A stretch of DNA of 44,068 nt, from assembly GCA_902826635.1 (NCBI GenBank), contig CADEFQ010000007.1:58521-102588 (forward strand). The letters run 5' to 3'. A program made the position numbers and the translations under genes. The notes beneath the pieces are model-generated. The model saw only the letters and a program-made list of their open reading frames with translations, was not told the DNA's origin and did no database searches. Shown here in pieces: positions 43,699 to 44,068 of the stretch (position 1 is its first letter; each line of letters starts with the position of its first letter). This DNA comes from an uncultured Pseudomonadota bacterium (GTDB lineage Bacteria; Pseudomonadota; Gammaproteobacteria; Steroidobacterales; Steroidobacteraceae).

Positions 43699-44068
43699 GG
43701 GGCTTGAATACCACTTCGAGGTTGCGTTCGAAAAGCGCCGGATCGGGCGGCGGCGGCAAGGGCGACGCATTCATGACCGCCGCCTCGATCGATTGCCGGA
43801 CGGCCGCGTCGCCGTTGCACGAGAGGATACGCGCGGCGACCACCTCGCCGCCCGGCACCTGCGTCACCTGCACGGTGCACACAATGCCGGCGCGCGCGGT
43901 GGGCGGGCGTCGCCACTCGCTCATGATCTTGGCGGTGATCAGATCGCGCCATTGCGCGCCCGCGCCGCTCGCCCGCGCGGCGCGCACGCGCTCCTCCGCC
44001 TCGAGGCCGCGCCGCAGCTCCGCCTCGCGCTCGGCGCGCTGGCGCGCCTCCGCCTTGCGCTTTTCATC
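43691..44068 (-). CDS. tolA: TolA, C-terminal part (gene continues beyond the window)
   Basis: The frame enters at the right edge and ends at a TGA at 43691. The visible 125 residues begin in a charged, Ala/Glu/Arg/Lys-rich coil (EKRKAEARQRAEREAELRR), typical of TolA domain II, and finish with a TonB-like domain III (IVCTVQVTQVPGGEVVAARILSCNGDAAVRQSIEAAV). TolA spans the periplasm to link the TolQR motor to TolB and Pal. The 5' end and tolQR are presumably just outside the window. Confidence 0.93.
   Translation of the reverse strand, partial: DEKRKAEARQRAEREAELRRGLEAEERVRAARASGAGAQWRDLITAKIMSEWRRPPTARAGIVCTVQVTQVPGGEVVAARILSCNGDAAVRQSIEAAVMNASPLPPPPDPALFERNLEVVFKPHD

Overview
This window looks like ordinary chromosome from a high-GC gammaproteobacterium, perhaps near Xanthomonadales, Nevskiales or Steroidobacterales. 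Three features point there: a fused aspartokinase/homoserine dehydrogenase (thrA) heading thrABC, a tol-pal-cpoB-queE-queC block, and msrPQ. Placement is by inference, not by any search. Genes are packed with 4-bp overlaps. Start codons are often GTG or TTG. No gene-free stretch reaches 300 bases, and I see no insertion sequence, prophage or CRISPR array.

Layout. 1-2.9 kb: the end of msrP, then msrQ (repair of oxidised methionine in the envelope), tryptophan 2,3-dioxygenase and a YgjP-like metalloprotease. 2.9-5.8 kb: a two-gene ABC-2 exporter and a threonine-aldolase-like PLP enzyme. 5.8-7.4 kb: a secreted repeat-type protein divergent from tatD. 7.4-12.7 kb: a leftward thrA-thrB-thrC operon that ends in a membrane-anchored NERD protein. 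12.8-17.5 kb: rightward xdhC, an MFS carrier, a Rieske oxygenase, a small His-rich protein and a MocA-like nucleotidyltransferase. xdhC and mocA together suggest molybdenum-cofactor maturation for an enzyme encoded elsewhere. 17.5-21.2 kb: leftward isovaleryl-CoA dehydrogenase, methylcrotonyl-CoA carboxylase alpha subunit and a YjdF-like membrane protein (leucine catabolism).

21.4-30.5 kb holds the main accessory system: a twelve-gene, leftward, almost gapless Tad/Flp pilus operon. In transcription order it encodes an Flp pilin, a TadG-like protein, a TadE-like protein, an unrecognised secreted protein, a second 59-residue Flp-like pilin, CpaB/RcpC, the secretin CpaC/RcpA, the ATPase TadA, TadB, TadC, a DUF192 protein and a second TadE-like protein. 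TadZ, the prepilin peptidase TadV and TadD are absent. 30.6-32.5 kb: a 2-hydroxyacid dehydrogenase carrying an apparent signal peptide, plus an alpha/beta hydrolase. 32.5-35.2 kb: a CpxRA-like two-component system divergent from a secreted fasciclin-domain protein. Three GCAAA repeats in exact 10-bp phase lie between them, and a two-copy version of the motif lies before the Rieske gene. 35.3-39.5 kb: an RND efflux permease and adaptor without an outer-membrane channel. 39.5-44 kb: a tRNA-Lys gene whose 5' end supplies the stop codon of queC, then queE, cpoB, pal, tolB and the end of tolA.

The observations most worth following are the queC/tRNA-Lys overlap, the reduced Tad operon with its unknown component, the phased GCAAA repeats, and several starts that lie just downstream of -10-like boxes with no ribosome binding site (candidate leaderless mRNAs).
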